A stretch of DNA of 64,000 bases from Microbacterium sp. B35-30 (GTDB lineage: Bacteria; Actinomycetota; Actinomycetes; Actinomycetales; Microbacteriaceae), in assembly GCF_010634855.1 (NCBI RefSeq), contig NZ_MWLQ01000027.1:1-64000 (forward strand). The letters run 5' to 3'. This document shows, in pieces, positions 16,369 to 24,828 of the stretch. Each line of letters begins with the position of its first letter. Position 1 is the stretch's first letter. The notes beneath the pieces are model-generated. The model did not search any database and was not told the origin of the DNA. It was given only the letters and a program-made list of their open reading frames with translations. Both the position numbers and the translations under genes were made by a program.

Positions 16369-17463
16369 ATGGAGCCCGCAGCCGTCGACGTCGTCGTGAT
16401 CGGCGCGGGACAGGCCGGGCTCTCCGCGGCCTATCATCTGCAGCGCCGCGGCTTCGCACCGGCGCAGCGCTCGACCGGGGCAGCGCCGACGTTCCTCGTG
16501 CTCGACGCCAACCCCGGCCCCGGAGGCGCGTGGCAGCACCGCTGGCCGTCGCTGCGGATGGCGACGGTCAACGGCATCCACGAGCTGCCGGGGTTCGCGG
16601 TCCCGCCGGCCGACCCCGTCGCCGCGAGCCGCGACATCCTTCCGGCGTACTTCGCCGACTACGAGGAGCGGTTCGCCCTCGACGTCCTGCGGCCCGTGAA
16701 CGTGAAGGGAGTGCGCCGCGTCGACGACGACCCGCGCGGGCGACTCCTGGTCGAGACCGACGGTGGAGCCTGGACGGCACAGTACGTCATCAACGCGACC
16801 GGCACGTGGACCCGACCGTTCCGGCCGCACTACCCCGGGCAGGAGCGCTTCCGCGGCCGCCAGCTGCACGTCGCGGACTACGTCTCGGCGGAGGAGTTCC
16901 GCGCACAGCGCGTCGTCGTCGTCGGCGCCGGCGTCTCGGCGGTGCAGCTGCTGGACGAGATCTCGCACGTGGCCGACACGTTCTGGGTGACGCGCCGCGA
17001 GCCCGACTGGGTCGAGGCCGACTTCGACATCCCGGCGCGTGTCGCCGCGATCGCCGGCGTCGAGGACCGCGTGCGCCGGGGCCTCCCGCCCGGGAGCGTG
17101 ATCTCGGTCACCGGCATGCACTGGACCCCGTGGGCGCGGGCGGCCGAGGCACGCGGCGTGCTGGTGCGGCATCCGATGTTCGCCTCGATCGAGGAGGACG
17201 GCGTGCGGATGCCGGACGGCTCGTTCGAGCCGGCCGACGTGATCCTCTGGGCCACGGGCTTCCGCCCCGCGCTCGACCACCTGTCCCCGCTGCGCCTGCG
17301 CACCCCGGAGGGCGGCTTCCGCGTCGAGAACGGGCGCTCGATCGACGAGCCGCGGCTCTTCCTCATCGGGTACGGGCCGTCGCAGTCGACCGTCGGAGCC
17401 AACCGCGCCGGCCGCGACGCCGTCCGCGCGATCATGGCCGACCGCGTCGCCCTCGCGGCCTGA
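16369..17463 (+). CDS. FAD-dependent NAD(P)H-binding oxidoreductase (flavin monooxygenase-like)
   Basis: A 364-residue flavoprotein with two dinucleotide folds: the FAD site VIGAGQAGLSAAYHL (about 9-23) and the NAD(P)H site VVVGAGVSAVQLL (about 184-196). ATGxWxxP (INATGTWTRP) and the late WATGFRPALDHL motif are those of YUCCA/CzcO-type flavin-containing monooxygenases and of ferredoxin-reductase-like family members. The substrate is unknown; neighbours give no hint. It stands alone, with terminators or gaps on both sides. No clear ribosome site precedes the ATG. Confidence 0.87.
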   Translation: MEPAAVDVVVIGAGQAGLSAAYHLQRRGFAPAQRSTGAAPTFLVLDANPGPGGAWQHRWPSLRMATVNGIHELPGFAVPPADPVAASRDILPAYFADYEERFALDVLRPVNVKGVRRVDDDPRGRLLVETDGGAWTAQYVINATGTWTRPFRPHYPGQERFRGRQLHVADYVSAEEFRAQRVVVVGAGVSAVQLLDEISHVADTFWVTRREPDWVEADFDIPARVAAIAGVEDRVRRGLPPGSVISVTGMHWTPWARAAEARGVLVRHPMFASIEEDGVRMPDGSFEPADVILWATGFRPALDHLSPLRLRTPEGGFRVENGRSIDEPRLFLIGYGPSQSTVGANRAGRDAVRAIMADRVALAA

Positions 17464-17604
17464 GACCGCCCGCCGGTCGCCAGACTCACCGACTCACAGG
17501 CCCCCGCGGGATCGCCCGGGAACCGCCGCGGCGCAAGGGAGCACGCTCGCCCCCTCCGGTTCTAGACTCGCGTGCAATCCCGGTCGCCGACGAGAGCGGA
17601 CGAA

Positions 17605-19080
17605 ATGAGCCTGGCCCGAGAACTGTTCCGGCGGAAACCCGTGGCGCCGCCCGCGCCGTCGCCCGGCGGGCTGACCCGCGGCATCGGCACCTTCCAGCTC
17701 GCGATGCTCGGCGTCGGAGCCACGGTCGGCACCGGCGTCTTCTTCGTGATGCACGAGGCCGTGCCGCTCGCCGGACCCGCAGTGATCCTGGCGTTCCTCG
17801 TCGCGGCGATCGCCGCCGGGCTGTCGGCCGTCTGCTACGCCGAGATGGCCTCCGCGGTGCCGGTGTCGGGCTCGACCTACTCCTACGCCTACGTGACGCT
17901 CGGCGAGATCGTCGCCATGGGCGTCGCCGCGTGCCTCATGCTCGAGTACGGCGTCTCGACCGCCGCGGTCGCATCCGGGTGGAGCGGCTACCTCGACCGC
18001 CTCCTCGGCGACCTGTTCGGCTGGGACATCCCCGCCGCGCTGTCGGCCGGCCCGCTCGAGGGTGGCGTCGTGAACCTGCCGGCCGTGATCCTCGTCGGCC
18101 TGTGCGCGCTCCTCCTCATCCGCGGGACACGTGAGTCGGCGGCGGTGAACACCGTCATGGTGATCATCAAGCTCGGCGTACTCCTCATGTTCGCCGCGAT
18201 CGCCGTCACCGCGTTCCAGACAGACAACTTCGCCGACTTCGCGCCCCACGGCGCGGCGGGGGTCACGGCGGCCGCAGGCACGATCTTCTTCACATTCATC
18301 GGCCTCGACGCCGTCTCGACCGCGGGCGACGAGGTGCGCGACCCGCAGCGCTCGCTGCCCCGGGCGATCCTCATCGCGCTCGCGACGGTCGTCGCCGTCT
18401 ACCTCTTCGTCGCGATCGCGGCCGTCGGCGCGCAGCCATGGACCGACTTCGAGGACCCCGGCCAGCAGAGCGCCGGTCTCGCCGTCATCCTCGGCGACGT
18501 GCTCGGCGCCGGATGGCCCGCCACCGTGCTCGCGGCGGGCGCGGTGATCTCGATCTTCTCGGTCACGCTCGTGACGCTCTTCGGCCAGACCCGCATCCTG
18601 TACTCGATCGGCCGGGACGGGCTCATCCCGCAGGCGTTCGCCCGCGTCGACCCGCGCACCCATACGCCGGTGTTCTCGACGGTCGTCGTCGCGATCGCCG
18701 TCGCGCTCCTCGCGGGCTTCATCCCGCTGTCGAGCCTCTGGGACCTCGTCTCGATGGGAACGCTCGTGGCCTTCATCGTGGTCTCCATCGGCGTCATGGT
18801 GCTGCGACGGACGCGCCCCGACCTGCCCCGCGCGTTCCGGGTGCCGGGCTACCCGGTGACCCCGGTCCTGTCGATCCTCGCCTGCCTGTACCTCATCACC
18901 GGCCTCGGCTGGTCGACCTACGCGTGGTTCGCGGTGTGGGTCGCGGTCGTGCTCGCCTTCTACCTGCTGTGGGGCCGCCGGCACAGTCTGCTCGCGCGGG
19001 CGGAGCACGAGACGGATGCCGCCGCCGGTGGACCGCCACCCGCCGGCGTCGACCCGGGCACAGGCGGCTCCGCCACCTAG
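17605..19080 (+). CDS. APC-family amino acid permease (cationic amino acid type)
   Basis: A 491-residue membrane protein with 12 or more hydrophobic spans. The first helix carries the unwound GVGATVGTGVFF motif typical of APC transporters, and the FTFIGLDAVSTAGDEVRDPQRSLPRAI block is characteristic of the cationic amino acid transporter (CAT-like/YfnA) group. It would take up amino acids with proton coupling. I took the ATG at 17605 because it is 12 residues before the conserved N-terminal region and follows a GGACGA site; a -10 box TAGACT lies near 17572. The soluble C-terminus (about 35 residues) is Gly/Pro-rich. It appears monocistronic. Confidence 0.9.
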   Translation: MSLARELFRRKPVAPPAPSPGGLTRGIGTFQLAMLGVGATVGTGVFFVMHEAVPLAGPAVILAFLVAAIAAGLSAVCYAEMASAVPVSGSTYSYAYVTLGEIVAMGVAACLMLEYGVSTAAVASGWSGYLDRLLGDLFGWDIPAALSAGPLEGGVVNLPAVILVGLCALLLIRGTRESAAVNTVMVIIKLGVLLMFAAIAVTAFQTDNFADFAPHGAAGVTAAAGTIFFTFIGLDAVSTAGDEVRDPQRSLPRAILIALATVVAVYLFVAIAAVGAQPWTDFEDPGQQSAGLAVILGDVLGAGWPATVLAAGAVISIFSVTLVTLFGQTRILYSIGRDGLIPQAFARVDPRTHTPVFSTVVVAIAVALLAGFIPLSSLWDLVSMGTLVAFIVVSIGVMVLRRTRPDLPRAFRVPGYPVTPVLSILACLYLITGLGWSTYAWFAVWVAVVLAFYLLWGRRHSLLARAEHETDAAAGGPPPAGVDPGTGGSAT

Positions 19081-19128
19081 CCCCGCGGCGGCGCGGGCGT
19101 ATCGTGGCAGACGACAGAGGGAGACCCC

Positions 19129-19773
19129 ATGGCACGCGTCCTGATCTTCGGCGGACACGGCAAGGTCGCCCTGCTGCTCGAGCCGATGCTCGTGGCGCAG
19201 GGGCACACCGTGACCGCCGTCATCCGTGACTCCGCCCAGGAGGCGGAGGTGGCCGCGACCGGCGCGCAGCCGGTCGTCGCCGATGTCGAGATCCTCGATC
19301 TCGATCAGCTGACGAACCTCGTCGCCGGCAACGACGTCGTGGTGTGGTCGGCGGGTGCGGGCGGCGGCAGCCCGACGCGCACGTACGCGGTGGACCGCGA
19401 CGCGGCGGTGCGCTCGATGGACGCCGCGGCGGCGGCCGGTGTGCTCCGCTACGTCATGGTGTCGTGGATCGGGTCTCGCGCCGACCACGGAGTCGCCCGG
19501 GAATCCTCGTTCTTCGCCTACGCCGACGCCAAGTGGGCCGCGGACGCCCACCTCGCGCAGAGCGCGCTGGACTGGACGATCCTGGCGCCGGGTACGCTCA
19601 CGCTCGATCCGCCCACCGGGCGCATCGCCCTCGACCCGGAGGGCGCAGGTGCGGTGCCGCGGGCGGACGTCGCCGCGGCGATCGCCGCGACGATCGCAGA
19701 CGACCGCACCATCGGACGCACCATCCGGTTCGGCGGCGGCGGCGAGCCCATCGGGCACGCGATCGCCGGCTGA
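19129..19773 (+). CDS. NAD(P)H-binding SDR-like protein (NmrA/YwnB type)
   Basis: A 214-residue atypical short-chain dehydrogenase. The N-terminal ILIFGGHGKVALLLEPML-type glycine motif binds NAD(P), but the classical YxxxK catalytic pair is not evident in the usual place (FAYADAKWAAD at about 126-136 does give Y-x2-K). Proteins of this group act as redox sensors or as small oxidoreductases; no substrate is suggested. A -10 box TATCGT at about 19100 and an AGAGGGAG ribosome site precede the ATG. It converges with the DUF503 gene, only 2 bp apart. Confidence 0.85.
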   Translation: MARVLIFGGHGKVALLLEPMLVAQGHTVTAVIRDSAQEAEVAATGAQPVVADVEILDLDQLTNLVAGNDVVVWSAGAGGGSPTRTYAVDRDAAVRSMDAAAAAGVLRYVMVSWIGSRADHGVARESSFFAYADAKWAADAHLAQSALDWTILAPGTLTLDPPTGRIALDPEGAGAVPRADVAAAIAATIADDRTIGRTIRFGGGGEPIGHAIAG

Positions 19774-19775
19774 CC

Positions 19776-20069
19776 TCAGTCCTCGCTCGAGTGCAGCCCG
19801 CGCCGCACCGACAGCAGGGTGAGCTCGGGGCGGTCGGCGACCAGCCGTTCGGCGCGGTCGAGCACGTCCCGCACGTGCGACGAGTCCGCCGCGACGACCG
19901 ACACGCCGATGCCGGCCCGCCGGTGGAGGTCGTGCTCGCCGACCTCGGCGGCCGCTGCCTCGGTGCGGCGGCTGAGCTCCGCGATGAGCGGCCGCAGCAC
20001 GCTGCGCTTCTCCTTCAACGAGCGGATGTCGCCGAGGAGCAGGTCGAACTCGATCCAGCCGATCCACAT
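19776..20069 (-). CDS. DUF503 / YlxP-like protein
   Basis: A 97-residue protein with the DUF503 pattern: an N-terminal beta strand (WIGWIEFDLLL), the SLKEKRSVLRPLI motif, and an alternating alpha/beta fold. In many bacteria ylxP lies in the nusA-infB-rbfA region and is linked to ribosome assembly; here it stands alone between a dehydrogenase (2 bp, convergent) and a zinc dehydrogenase (51 bp, divergent). The ATG at 20069 is the only sensible start; no ribosome site is seen. Function is inferred from family only. Confidence 0.85.
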   Translation of the reverse strand: MWIGWIEFDLLLGDIRSLKEKRSVLRPLIAELSRRTEAAAAEVGEHDLHRRAGIGVSVVAADSSHVRDVLDRAERLVADRPELTLLSVRRGLHSSED

Positions 20070-20120
20070 GCGTCCATGGTGCCAGCAGCCGCGCGCGGGG
20101 CGCGGCCGTAGGCTCGATCC

Positions 20121-21170
20121 ATGCTCGCCACCGTCATCCACGCCGCCCGCGACATCCGCGTCGAGAACGTGCCCGACCCCGTGCTGTCCACCGGCGCCGA
20201 CGCGATCGTCCGCGTCGTCGCGGCCTGCGTGTGCGGCTCCGACCTCTGGCCGTACCGCGGCGTGACACCCACGAACGAACCGCACCGCATCGGGCACGAG
20301 TTCGTCGGCATCGTCGAGGAGGTCGGCGCGGACGTCCGTGTCGTCCGGCCCGGCGACTTCGTGATCGCCCCGTTCTACGTCTGCGACGGCACGTGCGCGA
20401 ACTGCCGGAACGGGGTCAGCACATCGTGCCTGCACGGCGGCTGGTGGGGGAGCGACGACCGATTCGGCGGATTCGCCGACGGTGGCCAGGGGGAGCGGGT
20501 GCGCGTCCCGCTCGCGGACGGCACTCTCGCCGTCGTGCCGGGACCGGTGGGCGACGACGAGGTCCCCGGCCTGCTGACGCTCAGCGACGTCATGGGCACC
20601 GGCCACCACGCCGCGGTATCGGCGGGTGTCGGCCCCGGCGATGCCGTGGCCGTCGTGGGCGACGGCGCGGTGGGCCTGTGCGCCGTCATCGCCGCCAAAC
20701 GGCTCGGCGCAACGACGATCATCGCGATGTCGCGGCATCCGCAGCGCCAGGCGCTCGCCCGCGAGCTCGGCGCCACCCACATCGTCGAGGAGCGAGGGGA
20801 TGCCGGCATCGAGGCGGTGCGCGCACTCACCGGCGGCATCGGCGCAGACCGGGTGCTCGAGTGCGTCGGCACGAAGGAGTCCATGGACCAGGCCCTGAGG
20901 TCCACGCGCCCCGGCGGCATGGTCGGCTACGTCGGCGTGCCCAACGGCGGCCCCGAGCTGCCGGTGCGGCAGATGTTCAACCGCAACGTCGGTGTCAACG
21001 GCGGCGTCGCGCCCGTCCGGGGCTACATCGAGGAGCTGCTGCCCGACGTCCGCTCCGGCGCGATCCGGCCCGGGCTGGTGTTCGACCTCGAGCTGCCGCT
21101 CGCGGAGGCCGCCGAGGCCTACGCCGCGATGGACGAGCGCCGCGCCACGAAGGTGCTGCTGCGGCCCTGA
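20121..21170 (+). CDS. Zinc-dependent alcohol dehydrogenase (MDR family)
   Basis: A 349-residue medium-chain dehydrogenase. Catalytic zinc ligands appear as CGSDLW (Cys near 38) and GHEFVG (His-Glu near 59-60); the structural-zinc segment has CDGTCANCRNGVSTSC. The Rossmann cofactor site is AVVGDGAVGLCAV (about 175-187). The substrate is unknown. A TAGGCT -10 box ends 6 nt before the ATG, so it is probably leaderless. A hairpin at 21177-21226 follows. Confidence 0.9.
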   Translation: MLATVIHAARDIRVENVPDPVLSTGADAIVRVVAACVCGSDLWPYRGVTPTNEPHRIGHEFVGIVEEVGADVRVVRPGDFVIAPFYVCDGTCANCRNGVSTSCLHGGWWGSDDRFGGFADGGQGERVRVPLADGTLAVVPGPVGDDEVPGLLTLSDVMGTGHHAAVSAGVGPGDAVAVVGDGAVGLCAVIAAKRLGATTIIAMSRHPQRQALARELGATHIVEERGDAGIEAVRALTGGIGADRVLECVGTKESMDQALRSTRPGGMVGYVGVPNGGPELPVRQMFNRNVGVNGGVAPVRGYIEELLPDVRSGAIRPGLVFDLELPLAEAAEAYAAMDERRATKVLLRP

Positions 21171-21176
21171 CGCCCG

Positions 21177-21226
21177 GGCGCGCGGGCAAATCGATCCCCG
21201 CGCGATCCGCGACGCGCCCGCGCGCC
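21177..21226 (+). terminator. Hairpin after the zinc dehydrogenase gene
   Basis: GGCGCGCGGGC (21177-21187) pairs exactly with 21216-21226 across a 28-nt loop. There is no T-run, so termination is likely but not certain. Confidence 0.5.
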
Positions 21227-21284
21227 TGCGCACGCAACGCCTGCCGTACGGTAGAACAGCAGAAGTCGAAGGGAACCCCGGACC

Positions 21285-21452
21285 GTGAAGCTCGTCAAGC
21301 GCATCGTCGTGGTGCTCGTCATCGCGTTCGCGGCGTTCTACCTCATCACCCGCCCGCAGGATGCGGCGAACGCGGTGCAGGGCGCGATCGGCGCCGTCTG
21401 GGGCGCCGGTGCCGCCGTGGTCGACTTCTTCATGGCTCTCGCTGCGGGCTGA
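21285..21452 (+). CDS. Small single-span membrane protein (55 residues)
   Basis: A short frame missed by size cut-offs. It starts GTG with an AAGGGA ribosome site and encodes a basic N-terminus (MKLVKRIVVV), a clear transmembrane helix (about 7-21), the turn TRPQD, and a second hydrophobic Ala/Gly/Val stretch to the end. Third-position GC is high as in real genes of the window. Its stop lies 2 bp before the GTG of the PH-domain membrane protein, so the two are very likely co-translated and may act together in the membrane. No homologue is recognised. Confidence 0.7.
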   Translation: MKLVKRIVVVLVIAFAAFYLITRPQDAANAVQGAIGAVWGAGAAVVDFFMALAAG

Positions 21453-21454
21453 CC

Positions 21455-22228
21455 GTGTTCGATCCGCGGATCGAGAAGCACCTGATCACAGATCAGGGCG
21501 AACGCATCGTCGACGAGGTCCGCAAGCACTGGGCGGCCACCGTCTCGGCTGTCCTGGAGCTGTTCGGCGGGATCGTCGTGCTCCTCCTCACGTTCTTCGT
21601 GCCGGCTCAGGCCTGGTGGGTGCCCGCACTCCTGGGCGCCGCGGTGACCGGTCACGCGGTCTGGCGGTACTTCGAGCAGCACACCGACCGCTTCGTCATC
21701 ACCAACATGCGCGTGTTCCGCGTGCACGGCATCCTGTCGCGGCGGATCGCCACGATGCCGCTCGCGCGCATCCTCGACATCTCCGTCTACAAGCCGGTCG
21801 TCGGAAGAGTCTTCGGCTACGGACATTTCGTCTTCGAGTCGGCGGCGCAGGAGCAGGGGCTCCGCGAGATCCGCTTCGTCGGCGACCCCGACGAACGCGG
21901 CCTGACGATCCAGCGGGTCATCCAGCAGGCGGGCCTTCGCGGTGCCGCCGGACGCGGTGATCAGTTCGGCGGCGCGCACATCGCGCCGCCGATGCCGGTC
22001 GAGCCCCCGGCATCCGTCACGACGACCGAGGCGCGCCGCGACGACAACCCCACCGCCCCGGTGCCCGAGGTGCGTCCCGCCGCGAACCCGTCGGGATGGG
22101 ACTGGCTCGCCGACGCGCAGCGGCGCGAGGATGAGCGGCTCGCGCAGCTGCGAGGGGATCCCTCGTCGGCGCCGACCCCGTTCGATCCCGACCGCACCAA
22201 CACCGCCCCGATCCAGCTCCCGCGCTGA
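21455..22228 (+). CDS. PH-domain (bPH2, YdbS-like) membrane protein
   Basis: A 257-residue protein with two membrane spans (about 32-72) followed by a bacterial PH-like domain (about 76-150; recognisable as RFVITNMRVFRVHGILSRR, IPLARI-like MPLARILDISV and FGYGHFVFES). The final ~100 residues are a Pro/Thr-rich, disordered tail. Such proteins are common in actinobacteria and are of unknown role in the cell envelope. The GTG start is 2 bp after the small membrane protein. Confidence 0.87.
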   Translation: MFDPRIEKHLITDQGERIVDEVRKHWAATVSAVLELFGGIVVLLLTFFVPAQAWWVPALLGAAVTGHAVWRYFEQHTDRFVITNMRVFRVHGILSRRIATMPLARILDISVYKPVVGRVFGYGHFVFESAAQEQGLREIRFVGDPDERGLTIQRVIQQAGLRGAAGRGDQFGGAHIAPPMPVEPPASVTTTEARRDDNPTAPVPEVRPAANPSGWDWLADAQRREDERLAQLRGDPSSAPTPFDPDRTNTAPIQLPR

Positions 22229-22575
22229 TCGGGCGCCGCAGAAGACGGTCCCCGCGCCCCCTCGCCGCTCCGTCGGCGGCTCGCGCGGAGCCTCCGGGCC
22301 ACGGCCTTCCCGCGGCCCGCGGCGGACCCGATTTCGGCCCGCAAGGGAACATCGCGGTCGACCCGGCCGTTCTGTTACCCTGGAGTGTCACTCGTGTGGC
22401 TGTTTCGCCACGCTCGGGTAACCGGTTTGCACCGGCTTTCCGCATCCCGCAAGGGTCCGGGTGACATCGCTGGAAAATCCGCTTCGCCTCGGCTCGAGGC
22501 ATCCGTTCGCCCTTGCGCGACGATGTCACTGAAAGCCGGAGCCCGACACCAAACCCAACAAGGACAACCCACTAC
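22229..22575 (+). promoter_or_regulatory. rpsA promoter and structured leader
   Basis: This 347-bp gap holds the end of the PH-gene unit and the rpsA leader. A TACCCT -10 candidate lies at about 22376. Downstream are several short hairpins: GTGGC/GCCAC around TGTTTC (22396-22411), CCGG/CCGG around TTTGCA (22422-22435), and GCCTCG/CGAGGC (22486-22500). The leader would be about 190 nt, long for this genome. A self-regulatory role for S1, known in E. coli, is possible but unproven here. Confidence 0.5.
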
Positions 22576-24024
22576 ATGACTACCGCAACGACCGCCCCGG
22601 CCACCAAGCAGGTCGCGATCAACGACATCGGATCTGCCGAGGACTTCCTGGCCGCGGTCGAGAAGACCCTGAAGTTCTTCAACGACGGCGACCTCATCGA
22701 GGGCACCGTCGTGAAGATCGACCGCGACGAGGTGCTCCTCGACGTCGGTTACAAGACCGAGGGCGTCATCCCCTCGCGCGAACTCTCCATCAAGCACGAC
22801 GTCGACCCCAACGAGGTCGTCAAGGTCGGCGACGAGGTCGAAGCCCTCGTTCTCCAGAAGGAGGACAAGGAAGGCCGCCTCATCCTGTCCAAGAAGCGCG
22901 CGCAGTACGAGCGTGCCTGGGGCGACGTCGAGAAGATCAAGGAGAACGACGGTGTGGTCACCGGCTCCGTGATCGAGGTCGTCAAGGGTGGTCTGATCGT
23001 CGACATCGGCCTGCGCGGCTTCCTGCCCGCTTCACTGATCGAGCTCCGCCGCGTCCGCGACCTCACGCCGTACCTCGGCCAGGAGATCGAGGCGAAGATC
23101 CTCGAGCTCGACAAGAACCGCAACAACGTCGTGCTCTCGCGCCGCGCCCTGCTCGAGCAGACGCAGTCCGAGTCGCGCACCACGTTCCTCAACAACCTGC
23201 ACAAGGGCCAGGTCCGCAAGGGCACGGTCTCGTCGATCGTCAACTTCGGTGCGTTCGTCGACCTGGGCGGCGTGGACGGCCTCGTGCACGTCTCCGAGCT
23301 GTCGTGGAAGCACATCGAGCACGCGTCCGAGGTCGTCGAGGTGGGCCAGGAGGTCACCGTCGAGATCCTCGAGGTCGACCTGGACCGCGAGCGCGTGTCG
23401 CTCTCGCTCAAGGCGACGCAGGAGGACCCGTGGCAGGTCTTCGCCCGCACGCACGCGATCGGCCAGGTCGCGCCGGGCAAGGTCACCAAGCTCGTTCCGT
23501 TCGGTGCATTCGTGCGCGTCGCGGATGGCATCGAGGGCCTCGTGCACATCTCGGAGCTGTCGGGCAAGCACGTCGAGCTCGCCGAGCAGGTCGTGTCGGT
23601 CGGCGAAGAGGTCTTCGTCAAGATCATCGACATCGACCTCGAGCGTCGCCGCATCTCGCTCTCGCTGAAGCAGGCGAACGAGTCGGTCGACCCCAACGGC
23701 ACCGAGTTCGACCCGGCCCTCTACGGCATGGTCACGGAGTACGACGAGAACGGGGAGTACAAGTACCCCGAGGGCTTCGACCCCGAGACCAACGCGTGGC
23801 TCGAAGGCTTCGACGAGCAGCGCGAGAAGTGGGAGCAGGAGTACGCCGCTGCCCACGCTCGCTGGGAGGCCCACAAGGCCGCCGTCACGAAGGCTCTCGA
23901 GGCCGAGGCTGCCGCCCCGGTCGAGACCGGCTCGTCCTCGTACTCGTCCGACACCGGCTCCGGTGGGACGCTCGCGGACGACGAGGCCCTCGCCGCTCTG
24001 CGCGAGAAGCTCTCGGGTCGCTGA
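22576..24024 (+). CDS. rpsA: 30S ribosomal protein S1
   Basis: Ribosomal protein S1, 482 residues, which binds mRNA on the small subunit. Four S1 (OB-fold) domains follow each other (about residues 36-105, 120-188, 207-276, 292-362), each with the pattern G-x-V-x(n)-F-G-A-F-V and ending in VLSRR or SLSLK. As in other actinobacterial S1 proteins the N-terminal two E. coli domains are reduced and there is an acidic C-terminal tail. The ATG at 22576 is preceded by an AAGGACA site. It is a stand-alone gene with its own promoter and a strong terminator. Highly biased codons agree with high expression. Confidence 0.97.
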   Translation: MTTATTAPATKQVAINDIGSAEDFLAAVEKTLKFFNDGDLIEGTVVKIDRDEVLLDVGYKTEGVIPSRELSIKHDVDPNEVVKVGDEVEALVLQKEDKEGRLILSKKRAQYERAWGDVEKIKENDGVVTGSVIEVVKGGLIVDIGLRGFLPASLIELRRVRDLTPYLGQEIEAKILELDKNRNNVVLSRRALLEQTQSESRTTFLNNLHKGQVRKGTVSSIVNFGAFVDLGGVDGLVHVSELSWKHIEHASEVVEVGQEVTVEILEVDLDRERVSLSLKATQEDPWQVFARTHAIGQVAPGKVTKLVPFGAFVRVADGIEGLVHISELSGKHVELAEQVVSVGEEVFVKIIDIDLERRRISLSLKQANESVDPNGTEFDPALYGMVTEYDENGEYKYPEGFDPETNAWLEGFDEQREKWEQEYAAAHARWEAHKAAVTKALEAEAAAPVETGSSSYSSDTGSGGTLADDEALAALREKLSGR

Positions 24025-24065
24025 TCCTGAGTTGACCCGCCTGGTTCACTGAACCCGGCTGGCAG

Positions 24066-24110
24066 AAGGGCCGTCACCAACGACCGCGAGGTCGGGGGTG
24101 ACGGCCCTTT
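24066..24110 (+). terminator. rpsA terminator
   Basis: A 13-bp stem (24066-24078 with 24097-24109) encloses a smaller hairpin CGACC-GCGA-GGTCG, followed by a TTT. It sits 41 bp after the rpsA stop. Confidence 0.85.
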
Positions 24111-24156
24111 CGCGTCCCCCGACCACGGCGTCGGTGGTCGCGGGTACTGTCGCCGT

Positions 24157-24726
24157 GTGTCCTCGAAGCTCCCGTCCGCGCGCTGCCTGGTGGACGATGA
24201 CGGATGCCGCGGCCCGGTGCCCGTGGACAGCCCCGTCGCCCTCTGCGAGCGACACCTCGCCGCGGCGACCGAGTGGGGCGACTCCCAGTACGGCGTCACG
24301 GACGCACTGCCGTCGCCGTGCGCCGCCTGCGGCTCGCGGCTCGGCGTGCGCTATCCGTCGGCGTGGCTGTGCGCGGTGTGCGAATGGCGCCACGGCGAGA
24401 TCCCCGACGCCGAGTTCGCGCCGCCGCGCGTCGACGTCGTGTACTACCTGGGTTACGCCGACCGCGTGAAGATCGGCACGAGCTCGAACCCGCGGCAGCG
24501 CCTCGCCGCCCTCTGGCACGATGAACTGCTGGCGTTCGAGCGCGGTGGTCGTGCCCTCGAGCAGCGGCGGCATATGCAGTTCGCCGACGACCGCTACCCG
24601 CGTACCGAGTGGTTCCGCCGCTCCGAGGCCCTCATGGCGCACATCGGCGTGCTGGCCGCGGGGATCGAAGATCCGTGGGCTCTCCACACCAGGTGGCTCA
24701 GCGAGGCGCTGGCAGCCCGAGGATGA
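24157..24726 (+). CDS. GIY-YIG-like T5orf172-domain protein with N-terminal zinc ribbon
   Basis: A 189-residue protein. The first ~85 residues are rich in cysteines (CLVDDDGC, CERH, CAACGSR, CAVCEWRH), likely zinc ribbons. From about 93 to 160 is a T5orf172/GIY-YIG-related segment: VYYLGYADRVKIGTSSNPRQ with the conserved Arg and a later LEQRRHMQF containing the catalytic-type glutamate. The family is found in phage and mobile-element proteins and is thought to be nuclease-like. TACTGT lies 6 nt before the GTG start with no ribosome site, so a leaderless start fits. Isolated, no partner; activity is inferred. Confidence 0.75.
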   Translation: MSSKLPSARCLVDDDGCRGPVPVDSPVALCERHLAAATEWGDSQYGVTDALPSPCAACGSRLGVRYPSAWLCAVCEWRHGEIPDAEFAPPRVDVVYYLGYADRVKIGTSSNPRQRLAALWHDELLAFERGGRALEQRRHMQFADDRYPRTEWFRRSEALMAHIGVLAAGIEDPWALHTRWLSEALAARG

Positions 24727-24828
24727 CGGCCATACGCTCTCGGAGAACGGCTGCGATCCTCCAGCAGGCTCGGAGGATCGGTCCCTAGCCTCGGAGTCCA
24801 CCGGCACCCACACACGATGGAGCAGACC

